From Mercurialis annua (lineage: Eukaryota; Streptophyta; Magnoliopsida; Malpighiales; Euphorbiaceae), in assembly GCF_937616625.2 (NCBI RefSeq), contig NC_065576.1, positions 5,458,501 to 5,522,500 of the forward strand: DNA of 64,000 nucleotides, in the 5' to 3' direction. Positions within the stretch are counted from its first letter, which is position 1. Each line of letters starts with the position of its first letter. Shown here one piece after another: positions 36,787-48,174 of this stretch. The translations under genes and the position numbers were made by a program. Under the pieces are notes generated by a model that was given only the letters and a program-made list of their open reading frames with translations, was not told the origin of the DNA and did not search any database.

Positions 36787-39496
36787 TTAACTCCAGAAAT
36801 CCATGTTGAAACCTCCAGATCCCTTCACAAGAAAAAACATCCAAAAACCGGTGGCGTTTTCTGTGTCAAACCATGGAGGTTTACTTCAGGAAGCAATTGC
36901 AATGTCAGCCCAAGTTGTGAAACAAAAATCAGCAGCACACTGTCTATACTCGTTGCTTACTACTTTTATTTAACTGAGCAAAAAGAGAATATGGAACATA
37001 TGAGAATATAAAACAATATAAATTCAGGGATCTGATAAAATAGTGAGATAATTGAACTATTTGAATCCGAGAATATGCAAAACCAGGGTGATGAAATTAA
37101 TAATTTGGAAAGAAAATGTTAAGAGCTTATGAAAGAAAAGTGAGTAAAAGGTCATCTTAGTCCTTGAGCTTATCAGGCGGGTTCATGTAAGTCAAACTTG
37201 ACCTACTTTAACAATTTAGTCCATAATTCACTAGAATAAGGTCGACTACATCAACTCTTGAGTTTTCAAAGCACATTGAAAGCAATTGTGAAGAAATTTT
37301 TGTTCAATTACCCGTTGCTTTTCCTGAGCTTTGAAAATAAACGAGTTGGATGAAAATTAGGCTTATTTTTAAGAGTTATGGACTAAATTATCAAAATAAG
37401 CAATTTTGATTTATATGAACCCGTACCACAAATCAAAAGTCCAAACGCTCAAAGAAAAACTATCTTGAGAACCAAATTGTTAATGATAGCTGCATTTAAG
37501 CCCTAAAATAATACCTGCATCTCCCTTGAAATAGAAGGTAGCCATCTCTCTCCCCTGATTCTTTTCAACTCCGAAACCCTTTCCTCCTCCTTTTTTGCTT
37601 TGGCTTTTGCTGCAGCTTCTTTGGCTTCCATTCTAGCTAATGATTTTTGACCTGCCTCTCTTCCAGCAGCAATGATGTCCAGGCCATCCACCGCAATAGA
37701 TTTCATTTTCCGTCTAAACTGCTGAATTTTCAATAGGATTTCTCTATTTTTAAGTTTCTAACGTTCAAATTGTAAGAAGGAAGACACTAAAAAGTAAGAA
37801 GCTAACCTTCTTTGATTTCTCATCAATGTCATATCTAGGAAGGATTCTTGGTCGCTTTTTGGGGCCTTGTATTTCATCTGGTTGTAAAACATGAAACTTT
37901 AGTCCTTGCATACATCGTACATATTCTATGCATGTGCAACGGATCGCAAAAATGATAACTTGAGAATTTCTTAAACTCCTCTAGAGACAATATTATGTTC
38001 AATCTATCAATTTTTCAGCTCTTTAGCAGAATATTGTCTAGTAATTTTAGTCTCCTATCGGTTCCATAAATAAGATGTGTATATCCCACACAAGATTATC
38101 AGTATATAAAGAACATTTTTCACCAAGTATGTTGCTATTACTGATGGTATATCCAAATTAAATGTTCCATGTGTATTACATCTGCACTAAATATAATGTC
38201 TGGCTGATGACTGTGGTGATCGAAGTAGCACTGAAACGGGAAAAATAAAATGAGACGAAATGGATACCGGGAGTCATCATTTTTCTAAATATTGCAGAAA
38301 CGGGTTACACACTTTTCTCAAAATTTCCGTGCTTCTTAGGTGGTCATCATTATATAAGACAATCATTGATTTTCAGTCCAGCATGTCATCAAGAAGTCAA
38401 CAAAAAGGTTACTCAATTATCTATTTTCTCACAGTCAAATCAGTTGGTTGAGCAGTGCATAATATAAATAAGAAAATCAAATTTAGAGGAGTCTGCACAA
38501 CTCCATCAAAGAATAACTTATAGCATTTTATAAAATAGAAAGAAAGGACGTTACCTATATGATCAAATACAATCCCAGCTGGAGAATGTTTAAATAGCCG
38601 TACACCCTCATCCACAATAGTCGATGGATCATCTCGGACATGGCTAGGCTCACTCACAACTTCTAAGGTCTTTTCTATGATGTCATCCAAAAGCTTTTGA
38701 GCCTGCCATTAAATTTTACTGTTTACACTATTATGCAAACAACGACAAAGAAATTGACGCAGTATAACATTTCAAGCAGCGAAATTTGAGGGCAGAACTC
38801 ACTTTCTAGTCCTCATAAAATTGACAACATTTATAGCCTCCAACTATCTCTATGTTGTACCCAAACTTATGTTTGGATGTTTCATTTCCATTTTCAGATA
38901 ACGCTTACGAAACTCCGAAAATTTTATAACTTCTAAACTCCAAAATTTTATATTTTTAATCTATTTTTGTAATTCAACATTTCCAATATTAGTGCACTCT
39001 TTGAAAGATAGACACACACGAGTTATAAGGTGAATTCCGCAATAAATTCGAAAAGCTTACAAAACATCGTTAAGCCTTGCAGAGCAGAGTTCAAAGTTAA
39101 AGCCTTTCGGAGAAAGAAACCACACTTCTACTAACATTATAGCACACAAAACCAGAAAATATAATTTGCTGAAACAAAACAAGGGTTATGTGCAGATTAA
39201 ATCACAAACTCTAGCTCAATTTCCAATTGCAACACGAATTTTAAAATTTTAAAACTTTAATAGTAATAGAATTAACATAAAGGGTATAATTTAACCTTTA
39301 ATTGGCAGTGTTTGATCTTTTTGGAATCCTGGGTATCATTTCCATTTGAAGTGGAATGAGATGTTGAGCCGTTACTAATTGTACCAAAAAGTTTGCTGCC
39401 GAAAGTAGTGGTGGCGGCTATAGATTCAATCGCCGCTCTCCAATTGGCGTCCTCCTCCTCACTGCTGCTTCCGCTATTGGCCGGACGACCTCCCAT
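36787..39496 (-). CDS. Conserved plant protein of unknown function
   Basis: Proposed exons in transcription order: 39296-39496, 38555-38702, 37807-37877, 37515-37718 and a short last exon 36787-36822, joined in frame to 219 residues. The N-terminus is MGGRPANSGSSSEEEDANWR, acidic and Ser-rich. The middle has AQKLLDDIIEKTLEVV and GVRLFKHSPAGIVFDHIDEI followed by a basic GPKKRPRILPRYD patch, possibly a nuclear signal. The C-terminal part is an Ala/Lys/Glu helix, likely coiled coil, ending RGERWLPSISREMQ. I believe homologs exist widely in plants but know no function. Exons 1-4 are well supported. The last exon (GSGGFNMDFWS) rests on a polypyrimidine tract, an AG and frame only; without it translation ends at 37503 after two to three extra residues. 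Exon 4 has a NAGNAG acceptor (CAGCAG). Confidence 0.7.
37145..37500. mobile_element. MITE in the last intron (or 3' region) of the unknown gene
   Basis: Inverted arms: left GGGTTCATGTAAGTCAAACTT and AATTTAGTCCATAA, right mirrored by TTATGGACTAAATT and TTTGATTTATATGAACCC. About 350 bp, no coding. No exact target duplication was found, so the ends are approximate. Confidence 0.6.
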
Positions 39497-39658
39497 TTTT
39501 TTCAGAGCTTTGCGATTAGCTGCTAAAACCCCAACTCCTGCTTTCTTCTTGCTATTACATTCTCGAGGTTTTGGTTAATATACTCTAAAGCCCTCCAATA
39601 ATAAGATTGGTACATTTTACCACCTTTAATTAAAATCTTTTGAGGAATAACTTTTTAG

Positions 39659-40676
39659 CAATGTTTTGAAAACCGGACCGGACCGGCCGGTCGGACCGGA
39701 TTAAACGGGAACCGGCTGCCTGTCCGGTCCGGTTTATGGTGAAAATCGTCTTTTATAAAAATCGGTCAAAACCGGTCAAAAACCGGATTTAACCGGACAA
39801 ATCCGGTTTTCATAAAAACCGGACAAATCCGGTTTTCAAAAAATTAGCCAAAAAGGTACTTTTTTGATAAAAAAATGCATGTGTGGTCCCCTACCTATGT
39901 GTCTTTTTATTTCTCTCTCATTATTTCTCTCACCCATGTGCACCTTTTTATCTCTCATATTAATTATGACTCTTACACAAATTATTTTCTCTCTCTCACA
40001 TGTCATTTTCAACTTTAATAAAATAATATTTTCACTCAAATAAATAATTATACTCTCTCTAATATTACTATTATACATAAAAAAATTATATTTATAATCA
40101 TATATTATATTTATAAAATGTCATATTATATTTTTTAAATTTAATAATTATTAATTATTAAACTTAAAAATTTATATATTTATATATTTTTCTCTTCCAT
40201 ATAAAAAAAATTCTTTTATATACTTATTTATGATTGTATTTTTATACAATAAATTATTTTTAAATTTTAAAATAAAAATATGATGACATGTTAAATTAAA
40301 AGTTTTTTTCTTTCTCATACAATATTATTATTCTATATACACTTAAATGTTACTCAATTATAAATGTATTTCACGCATTTAGTAAATAATTGTCTAATTT
40401 TGATAACAATTTTTACTAAAATTAAAATTTAGTTTTTCCATTTAGAGTAAGTATTTTATATATTTTTAAATATTTATTATTTATAATTATATTTTATATA
40501 GTAAAATTTGAAAATTATTTATTTAAATATTTAATCATATTTTTTTAATTTATAATACATGTATTTTTAATTTAAATAATTTATATTTATTATAATTAAA
40601 AAATCCGGTTGAACCGGTCGAATCATGAACCCTCGGAGAAGCCGGTTTGATCTCCGGTCCGGTTTTAAAAACATTG
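39659..40676. mobile_element. Non-autonomous hAT element with CAATGTTTT-AAAACCGG ends
   Basis: A 1018-bp element flanked by exact 8-bp duplications CTTTTTAG (39651-39658 and 40677-40684). Terminal inverted repeats are CAATGTTTTGAAAACCGGAC on the left and, in reverse complement, CAATGTTTTTAAAACCGGAC on the right. The left 200 bp is dense in CCGG (ACCGGACCGG, AACCGGT), the rest strongly AT-rich. No transposase frame is seen, so it depends on an autonomous hAT. Confidence 0.9.
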
Positions 40677-40684
40677 CTTTTTAG

Positions 40685-41480
40685 TGAAACGAAAAACATA
40701 TTTTGTCAGGATCACAATAGCGATATCCTAACTAGGGCCAATACATCCCAATATCCTAGTTTTATGATTTAGTGATAAGGAAAATCAAACTCTAATCACC
40801 AATATATAAATTAATTGTGTTACCACAAGTTAAAGAATATGTGTACAATCACAAACTTATGATATAATATTGACTTATATGAATTATCATGTATCATCTA
40901 ACGTCACAAATATTCGATCTACTTGATTTTTGAGTGTTCACATGTTTATTTTGATTTCCGAGTAGTATAAGACTCGCTATCTCCGGTCATTAGTAACTTT
41001 TACTAATTGGGAGAATAAACAGCGGTGACATTTCGGGATAGTCCGTTGTCCTTATACGAGAACCCCATAAAATCATGAACAATTATTTAAACAACTTGTA
41101 TAAAAAAAAAATATCGCTTATAATCTTAACACTTAAAAATAGATTGTTCCAAAAAGTAATTAAGAACAATATGTAATAAAAGAACATTTAACATGGAGAT
41201 TAACTAACAATTTGTTATTATTTTAAAAAATAATTAATTTATTTAATTTTTAAAAAATAAAATTGACAATTTTCAGATGAAACTGGACAAAAAATAAGAT
41301 TAAGGTTCAAATCTAACTCTTTAACAGAGTTGACTAACAAAAAAATTACAGATTGAAGTAATAGTACAATATATCTAAACATGAGAGGTGTTATAGTAGA
41401 TTTACAAAAACTAATGGGTGAGTTAGTGTATTTCACTAAAATACATAAGAGGTTTAATAATTTACTCTTTTTATAATTAA
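40685..41480. other. Spacer, nothing recognised
   Basis: AT-rich with a slightly more balanced part from about 40690 to 41075. No gene, terminal repeat or tandem array seen. Confidence 0.3.
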
Positions 41481-42251
41481 CTAGTGAATTACGTGTTTCA
41501 CACGTGTCTCGTATTGTAACTCGTCAAAATATTATATTTATGTTTAATTTTTTATAATTATATATTGTATTTAAGTATCAAATATAAAGTAATTATTAAA
41601 ATAGTAGTTAATTATGAGTAGTCTATCTTATTTATGGAGAATATAATCAAATTAAAATTAAATTAGTAATTTATTATAAGTAATTTATCTTAGGGAAAAG
41701 GGTCATTTACGCCTTAAGATTTGATTTAGGATCAAACACGCCCTCAACGTCTAAAAAGGTTCAAATACGCCTGCAACGTTTTAAAAAGTGAACAAACAGC
41801 CTCTGATTTTGACTTATAAATGAGACGTCTGGAGTCTGATTGTCAAAATTGGAAGTCTGATTGCTCATTTTTTAAAATGTTAGGGACATATTTGAATTTT
41901 TAAGGACATTAAGGGCTTATTTGATCCTAGTATCAAACCTTAGAAGCATATATGACATTTTTCCCTTTATCTTAATTAAAATTCTAATTTTTTATCATAT
42001 AATTAAAATTCTAAATTATTAAATAATAGTTAAAATAATAACTTAAATACTTAAGTAATCTATTTTAACTAGTATTATAGACAATTATCTTGACAGATAT
42101 CATAAAAAGTTTGTTTTAATTAGTTTATTAGACTCTAATAATAATCTCAATAATATTTTAATTAATAATTATATTTTATAAAGTAAAAAAGACATTAATG
42201 TAACCTCCCCCCCAACGCTCCCTTAAAACTATCCATATTTTTATATATATA
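41481..42251 (-). mobile_element. Non-autonomous Helitron C with a nested MITE
   Basis: On the minus strand the element ends with hairpin ACACGTGTGAAACACGT, AATTCA, then CTAG followed by T at 41481. Its 5' side, near 42180-42250, has the same layout as the ends at 2640 and 3927: a C-rich tract (G-rich on the minus strand) and TATATATA. A 273-bp MITE sits inside it. No Rep/helicase gene. The 5' boundary is approximate because a second, similar 3' terminus follows directly at 42255. Confidence 0.5.
41693..41965. mobile_element. Mutator-like MITE nested in Helitron C
   Basis: 273 bp flanked by exact 9-bp duplications TTTATCTTA (41684-41692 and 41966-41974). Left end GGGAAAAGGGTCATTTACGC; right end in reverse complement GGGAAAAATGTCATATATGC. 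Internal arms also pair (GGATCAAACACGCCC with a right-hand partner). The nesting gives a relative age: the MITE is younger than the Helitron. Confidence 0.85.
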
Positions 42252-42254
42252 GTA

Positions 42255-42600
42255 CTAATGTGTAGTCACGTGTTACGCACGTGAGCGACATATGATCCTA
42301 TTTATTTAATAATAAATAAAATATAAAATAGTTTAATTGTTAATAAATTTTTATAATAAATTTTTATTTGTATGTGATATGCATGTAAATAACAATTATA
42401 TGACACGTTATTTAATTTAAATATTATTAAATTATTAAATATAGTATTTTTGCTATAAATAAATTATTGTACTTTTTTTATATTTAGATTGAAATTGTAG
42501 CACGCAATTGATATTTACATGACCTGTCACCTATATTAAATATGGTAAATTATATTTAAAATATAATAACCATTTTATTATTTTTATTTTACATTAATTA
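42255..42600 (-). mobile_element. Helitron D 3' terminus
   Basis: Minus-strand hairpin CACGTGCGTAACACGTG, ACTACACA, then TTAG followed by T. This is nearly identical to the Helitron B terminus but with the final CTAG mutated to TTAG. The body to about 42600 resembles Helitron B internal sequence (GAGCGACAT, TGACACGTTAT). I could not place its 5' end. Confidence 0.45.
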
Positions 42601-42839
42601 ATTTATAAAATTTGCTTTAATCCTAAATATACTATTAATAATAAACAGTTTTTTCAATTTAATGGGCATAATCAACTTATCAATCTTGAATTAATCGATT
42701 AAAAATTTAAATTACATTTATACTCAAAGTGAAACACTATTCTTAGAATTTATTGTTTTTTTTATATGATACATATAAAAGACTAAAATGTAGCCAATAT
42801 AAAATTTCGATTTGATTGATAGATTTTGATTTAAAAGTA

Positions 42840-43285
42840 AGGTCTAATCACTCAAAAGTCTTCTATTTTTTTTTTCAATTGCATCCTGACATTGAAAAAC
42901 TCTCTCAAAACCCTCACACCTTTAAATTGCATTCCAATTGCACCATGACATAGGAAAATCCTCTCAAAATCCCCCCCATCTTTAGATTTTTTTTTCAATT
43001 ATACCCTAAATTGGAAATTTTATGATTTTGATTTTAAAAAGTTATTGGATATAATTTTAGAAAAAATGATTTTTTACATTATTAACAATATTAGTATTTA
43101 ATTAGATTATAGATTAAAAGTAAAAAAATATTTTAAATTTTTTTTATGTGAAAAGAGGTCAATTTAATACTTTATGGTACAATTAAAAAAGAATCTAAAG
43201 GTGGGGAGATTTTAAAAAGATTTTTCTATATTAGGATGTAATTGAAAAAAATTTAAAAATGGAGAATTTTTGAGTGATTAAGCCT
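42840..43285. mobile_element. MITE with AGGYYTAATCACTCAAAA ends
   Basis: Left end AGGTCTAATCACTCAAAAGT and right end, in reverse complement, AGGCTTAATCACTCAAAAAT form inverted termini. Subterminal TTTTTTTTCAATTGCATCCT and AGGATGTAATTGAAAAAAA also pair. It resembles the GGCCTAATTACTTAAAA elements in plan. No exact target duplication seen. Confidence 0.65.
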
Positions 43286-43947
43286 AAAAAATAAAAAGGA
43301 CAGTAACATACACCTCTTTGCTCTTTAGAGAGGGCGATTTTTTCAGTTAGAGCAAGATTATCATTATAACTAACAATTCTCTTGCTCGAATTTAAAAATC
43401 AAATTGAACATATTAATTATATTAGCGTTAAAGACATAAAATAAATGCTTCTTTAGAAACTTGATAAAATTAAACAATCAATCTAACCTTGAAATCTTCG
43501 GAAAAAACAAATCTAACCTTGAAATAAGTTTGAAGAAACATAAGACTTGCTGGCATTAGAAAATATGCCACTAGTTAGTCTCCCACAATACTTTTAGGTT
43601 TAGATAGTACTTTTTCCCTTTTTTTTAGTTGTCTATTTTTAATAAAATATTTATTTTTAATTAGTTGTCTATTTAAAATTTTAATGTGATTTTAGCTATT
43701 ATCTTCTAAATTTACCCATTTCTAATAAATGACTCCATGTTTTTATTTAAAAGGCATTTATTAACTAGTAGAGCTAGTATATTTTTTTATAAGTTAAAAT
43801 AAAAAAGACACTATCTTAACATGTGCAATATTGACTAAATGAACAAATAAAATATACGGAGGGAGTAAAAGCTACTTAGTTCACTAAAAATATCACATCA
43901 CATTACAATTTATGAATATACAAACTCTTATTACTCTATTTATTGTA

Positions 43948-44329
43948 GGCCTAATTACTTAAAAACCACCCACCTTGTAACTTTTTTTCATTTATACCAT
44001 GACCTAGGAAAATTTTCAATTGTACCCTATTTTCGATTTTTATGTTTCGTTTGTACCACAAAAGTAATTTTTTTGATAATTTAATTAATTTAAAGATGAA
44101 AATATTAAAAACAAGATATATAAATGATTAACATTAACGTTTAATTAGAATATAGGTTAAAAATGAAGGAATAATTTAAACTCTTTTTTAAAAGAAAATA
44201 TGTCAATTCAACTCATTAGGGTAGAGATGAAACATAAAAATAAAAAATATGGTACAATTGAAAATTTTCCTAGGTCATGGTATAAATGAAAAAAAGTTAT
44301 AAGGTGGGTGGTTTTTAAGTAATTAGGCC
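43948..44329. mobile_element. Mutator-like MITE with long inverted repeats
   Basis: 382 bp flanked by exact 10-bp duplications ATTTATTGTA (43938-43947 and 44330-44339). The first roughly 90 bases, starting GGCCTAATTACTTAAAAACC, are almost perfectly mirrored at the right end, so the DNA can form a long hairpin. Same terminus as the element at 13273-14086. No coding capacity. Near-perfect arms suggest recent activity. Confidence 0.92.
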
Positions 44330-44339
44330 ATTTATTGTA

Positions 44340-45477
44340 TAATTCAAACTCATGAAATTGAATTGTTAAGCAAGTCAAATACTACTATTAGAACTTCTTT
44401 TTAATTAAAAGATAATCATTTTCTTTTCACTATTTTTTTTGTATCGCTCTTTTCATTACTTTAAAAGACATAATATAGGAAATCTGTTAGCAATTTTTTA
44501 AAAAAAAGTACAAATTATTTTCTTATTAAAATAGATATTATTAATTAATAAAAATGCAATTTCATTTATTAAAATTAAACTCCAACTTAACTATTTATAT
44601 AGCTAAGTTTTATCAAATAATCGTTAATACGGATGAATCTGAATATGATAGTTAATTTTTATAAAATCTCTATTACTTTAATATTTAGATAGTATTTCAA
44701 TTCATTAAAACTCTTTGTTGTAAAATGCCCATAATTTTTAATTTGTATTATGTATGCTATACTTATTTGACATTTTTAAATTATATTAATTTAGAATAAT
44801 TTTATAATCTAATTATGGTTTGATTATTAATTTAGTAAATTTTGCACGTTGTTATTTAATTAAAGGAATATGTTCGTAAGTGGTAATTTATGATATAATA
44901 TTAGTTATACTTTTTAATAAATTATTATATTAAACTAATAGTACGTAGTAGTTTACTTGAATTTAAACTCTTTATTAAATTATTATCTACAAATCAGTTA
45001 AATCATTCAGATAAATAAATATTTTTGTTAGAAAGCACGACATATGAAAACAAATGTTTTCTTAGTTGGACAACACTACTGTATATTGGCTTATAAGCTG
45101 AATTTAAAAACAAAATTAATGTTAAAATTTTACATTTATATTGCAATTACCTAGCAGTTTACGACTTAAAACCTATGTTATTTCTGTTATATTATCTTTA
45201 TTATTATACTTCTATTCAATATTAAATTCTTCCAATTTCGTATTCCAATTTATATTCCTTAATAAACTAAACTTTTAAATTATGTGTATATTAGAATATT
45301 AAACTTGTAATTAACTTCTGAATTTTTATATTTGTATTAGAATTGACTTTTTTGTTGGCTAATTTATTAAAATTAAACTCGTACTTAATTTAATAAATAT
45401 TTTATTATTGAAGACTAGTTCACTTTGTTGTAAAAGTTTTTGTGGAATTCTGTTGGTGCTTGCTTTATTGATGTAGA
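44340..45477. other. AT-rich spacer upstream of a kinase pseudogene
   Basis: No gene, terminal repeats or arrays recognised. The extracellular part expected for an intact receptor kinase is not found here. Confidence 0.35.
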
Positions 45478-46768
45478 AATGGAAAAGGAGGCACTTATCA
45501 AGCTATAATGCAGTTGAGGAATTCTTACAGTTGCAGTAATCTGATGCCAGCAAGATATTCTTATTATGATATTAGAAAAATGAATGGAGGCTTCAACGAT
45601 AAATTAGGAGAAGGAGGCTTTGGCTGTGTTTACAAAGGCAAACTTCCCAACATTCGTTTAGTAGCAGTAAAAGTGTTGGTAAGTCTAAAAGTAATTGTCA
45701 AGATTTCATGAACGAAGTTGCTACAATTGGAAGAATTCATCACACAAATGTGGTTCAACTGATCGGCTTTTCTGTCGAGGGTTTAACACGTGCTCTTATA
45801 TATGAATTTATGTATAATGGATCTCTGAATAGTTTTATATCTAATCGGGATATCTATCTCGTTAACTTGGAAAAACCTATACGAAATTTCTCTTGGCGTG
45901 GCGCGTCGCATTGATTATTTACACCAAGACTATGACATGCAAATCCTACATTTTGATATCAAGCCCCACAATATTCTTCTTGATGAAAATCTTATTCCAA
46001 AGATATCTGATTTCGGGCTGGCCAGATTATACGCATTTAACGAAAGCATAAAGTCTGTAACTACAGTAAGAGGAACCATAAGATACATGGCACTAGACTT
46101 GTTCATGGGCCAGGTCTGTGTCGGGCCCAACGAGCTTTTCAAATTTTTTACAAGCCTAAACCTGGCCCGAGCCCGTCTCGGGCATTACATTTCCTACCCA
46201 AACCCGGCCCTAATAGTAACACTATATTTTTACGGGATTAGTGCCGGGCTTACATGTAAATTTTAAAAAAATGAAAATTCGAGTCCGCCCATAAAATAAC
46301 GGGCTCGGGCCGGGCTTGGTACAAAAAATCATTGCCTAAGCCCGACCCTAAGCACCGAGGTTGGGCGGGCCTGGGCTGGTACCCAAGCCCATGAATAAGT
46401 CTACATGACACTAGAGTTATTCTACATGAATATTGAGTGTGTTTCATATAAAGTTGATGTGTATAGTTTTGGAATGTTGCTGCTAAAAATGGCAGGAAAA
46501 AGAAAGAAATTGCATGCTTTGATGGAGAATTCTGAAGAAACTTACTTTCCATTATGGGTTTATAATGATGCTTCTGATGTAAAGGTAATTATAGTTGCAA
46601 ATGCCACATAAGATGTAAAAGGAGTATCAGAAGATGGTTATTGTTGGGTTATGGTGCATACAGATGAAACACTGTGGTCATCCATCAATGAATGAAGTGA
46701 TTGAGATGCTTGAAGCATATTTGGAAAGATTAAATTTTCCTCCTATGCCTTTTCTATATGCTGAATAA
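45478..46768 (+). pseudogene. Receptor-like kinase pseudogene (LRK10L-type), interrupted by a hAT MITE
   Basis: Translation in shifting frames gives most of a Ser/Thr kinase domain: [20 protein letters not shown], glycine loop [17 protein letters not shown] (VAIK lysine), NEVATIGRIHHTNVVQLIGF, catalytic loop [32 protein letters not shown], then after the insertion ELFYMNIECVSYKVDVYSFG, and finally [20 protein letters not shown]. The style [12 protein letters not shown] is that of the LRK10-like/PR5K receptor kinases. It is broken by a frameshift after VAVKVL (about 45680-45700), another before the catalytic loop segment (about 45865), the 310-bp MITE and a further frame break near 46610. No signal peptide, extracellular or membrane segment is present. 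Non-functional. Confidence 0.85.
46094..46403. mobile_element. hAT-type MITE, GGGC-rich family, copy 2, inside the kinase pseudogene
   Basis: 310 bp with inverted ends TAGACTTGTTCATGGGC and, in reverse complement, TAGACTTATTCATGGGC. The 8-bp target duplication is CATGGCAC (46086-46093) and CATGACAC (46404-46411), one base different. It splits the kinase sequence just after the activation segment (RYMA / ELFYM). The interior is rich in GGGCC and CCCGAGCCCG. Confidence 0.88.
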
Positions 46769-47023
46769 GTGCCCATAAATGATGAAACAAAGATGTCATC
46801 TGATTTAATAGATGTAACATAATCAAGTAGTTTTATTCAAAATACATATTAAATGGCATAAAATGAAATATTATAATTGTGTAGTCTACAATGCATACAA
46901 ATTTCCCTCATTGAATCAAATGTTTTAAATCGAGTTAATTGCACAATTATACTTTCTTTTTATTATTATCTTCAAACAAATTCATTAACATGAAGGCATG
47001 ACACATAAACGTTGATTATGACA

Positions 47024-48174
47024 TCACTCAGTTTCCAAGATAACACCCAACTCTTGATGAATCTGTCTCGCTGGTCTTATTCTTCCACTCATTCTTGAAG
47101 GAGTTATAGAGCTCAAAGGGTTCAGAGGTATTAACATATTCCCGTCCTCCTATTCTAGCATACGAAGTACGATTTTCATGGAAGGACGATCAATAGGGTT
47201 CAATTGAATGCACCATAATCCCACAATTGCATGTTTTTTGCAATTTTAGCATCTTCGTCTTCCTCAGTCACCAACCGCAATTCTTTTTCTTCTTCCAGTA
47301 GATGATAAATCCATTCCGGGAAGTAAATCTTTCTCATCATTCTCTTCCGTTGTTGCTTCAGCAATACCTTCCTCCAACCATTTCTAGTACCACCATTCCG
47401 AAGCTATACACATTTGATTTATAAGAAACTTTTCCAAAGTTCCTTGAAAATACTTCAGGTGCTACGTAACCAACTACTCCTATTGTCGTTGTCATGGACA
47501 CTGTACTTTGATCCTTGGCACATAACTTAGCTAGACTAAAATCTGCAACCTTAGGATCGAAGTCATTGTCGAGCAGAATATTATGTGGTTTAATATCGAA
47601 ATGGAGGATTCTCTGATTACACCCCTAGTGAAGATATAATCAATCCATTTAGTTATAACCAATTGCGATATCTTGCTGCCTTTTCTAGCCAAGGATATGA
47701 TTGTTGGATGAGATGAATTTGTGTAGTGTATCATTGGGTAAGTACTCGTTGAAACCCATCGGCGCATAACCCAACCAAGCGAACCACATTGACATGGCAT
47801 ATTCGATCTATTGTGCCCATTACATTGATGAATTACTCTCCATTTTCTCCGGAATTATTAAGGACCTTAACAGCTACTGAAACTTCTTCACATAGTTTTC
47901 CTTTGAACACAGTTCCATAAGCGCCTTGCCCTAACTGATCCTTGAATTGACTAGTTATTCTTTTGATATCAGCATAGGAATACCTTATGGGTTTGAGTCT
48001 TTTGTAACGTCGTAGAAACATTTCAATCTTAATTTCATACTCTTTCTCTATTTTGGTGGAGCTGTATTTGCGGTACACTACAACTAAAATTGTAGCTACA
48101 ACCACAAGGCTAAACCGAGAGTTGCACCTAGAGTTGCACCTGCACTTATAAACAAACGCATCTTCAGATGTCAT
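47024..48174 (-). pseudogene. Second LRK10L-type receptor-like kinase pseudogene
   Basis: From 48174 leftward: a hydrophobic membrane segment (FSLVVVATILVVVY), a juxtamembrane region (KPIRYSYADIKRITSQFKDQ), glycine loop GQGAYGTVFKG and VAVKVL. A TAA stop (about 47833) replaces the expected Glu before FINVMGTIDR; then NVVRLVGLCADGFQ, a frameshift, YLPNDTLHKF, further stops, [14 protein letters not shown], and DFS instead of the essential DFG. It continues [33 protein letters not shown] and [15 protein letters not shown], ending at 47024. It points tail-to-tail at the pseudogene at 45478-46768 and belongs to the same family. Loss of DFG and several stops make it non-functional. CRCNSRCNSR at the start reflects a small tandem repeat. 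Confidence 0.85.
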
